Positions 63,901-64,000 of a stretch of DNA of 64,000 bases are shown here, in pieces. Within the stretch, counting starts at the first letter, position 1, and each line of letters starts with the position of its first letter. The notes under the pieces are model-generated. The model was not told where the DNA came from, ran no database searches, and saw only the letters and a list, made by a program, of their open reading frames with translations. The translations under genes and the position numbers were made by a program. The stretch comes from Patagioenas fasciata. Lineage: Eukaryota; Chordata; Aves; Columbiformes; Columbidae. The stretch spans positions 121,614,001 through 121,678,000 of the forward strand of contig NC_092520.1 of NCBI RefSeq assembly GCF_037038585.1. The letters are read 5' to 3'.

Positions 63901-64000
63901 TCCTTGCCTATTCACATAATGTGATAAAATTACAGTGTTAGCTGGTAATGGTAGTAATACTCTCCAAGTGCTTTTTAAGCTCAGTGAAAGCTGCAGAGTA
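57909..64000. other. Probable GUCA1C intron 1, no exon found
   Basis: Six kilobases upstream of GUCA1C exon 2 were read for the conserved first-exon words of GCAPs (an MGN start, a WYR motif, the end of EF-hand 1) without success. No other gene, RNA or full repeat was recognised. Confidence 0.45.

Noticed and set aside
1-64000. tRNA, rRNA, microRNA, CRISPR or operon-like structures
   Set aside because: None could be recognised by eye; small non-coding RNAs cannot be excluded without a covariance-model search such as Infernal with Rfam.

Overview
The window is vertebrate nuclear DNA, almost certainly from a bird. Genes have short exons with GT-AG introns. CR1 LINE fragments end in the CR1 octamer repeat, and the ERVL-type solo LTRs are of a kind common in avian genomes. 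No prokaryotic, CRISPR, plasmid or viral gene structure was seen. Assignments come from reading translations and splice sites by eye; no database search was run.

Three genes can be named. (1) TRAT1 (+, 4464-10094) is the T-cell receptor associated transmembrane adaptor. Five coding exons join in frame to a 179-aa protein with the YGNL, YEQM and YASL motifs. (2) HJURP (-, 18830-33735) is the CENP-A (centromeric histone H3) chaperone. It shows the N-terminal CENP-A binding helix, the TLTY box, the mid-domain motif [12 protein letters not shown] and two C-terminal repeats. Twelve coding segments are supported; two junctions do not stay in frame, so at least one small exon is probably unplaced. 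(3) GUCA1C (-, 51838-57908, partial) encodes guanylate cyclase activating protein 3, a retinal EF-hand calcium sensor. The last three coding exons are present; the first was not found and probably lies beyond position 64000.

Layout: 1-4463 is upstream of TRAT1. A dead mariner element (11082-12251) with both inverted repeats and TA flanks lies behind TRAT1. From 12.3 to 18.8 kb is mostly empty, apart from one exon-like minus-strand segment of unknown gene (15839-15966). HJURP runs leftward from a CpG island (about 33.36-34.45 kb) that carries a cell-cycle type promoter: four CCAAT boxes and a CHR-like TTTGAA on the HJURP strand. From 34.6 to 51.8 kb is repeat-rich spacer with CR1 pieces and two solo LTRs. 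GUCA1C then occupies 51.8-57.9 kb, and 57.9-64 kb is probably its first intron.

The genes do not form a pathway: one is a T-cell adaptor, one a centromere chaperone and one a photoreceptor calcium sensor. The main points of interest are that HJURP sits between TRAT1 and GUCA1C, which are close together on human 3q13 while human HJURP is on 2q37; a 20-nt HJURP microexon with two acceptors 8 nt apart that give opposite reading-frame outcomes; and the unexplained exon-like segment behind HJURP. No convincing previously undescribed system was found.
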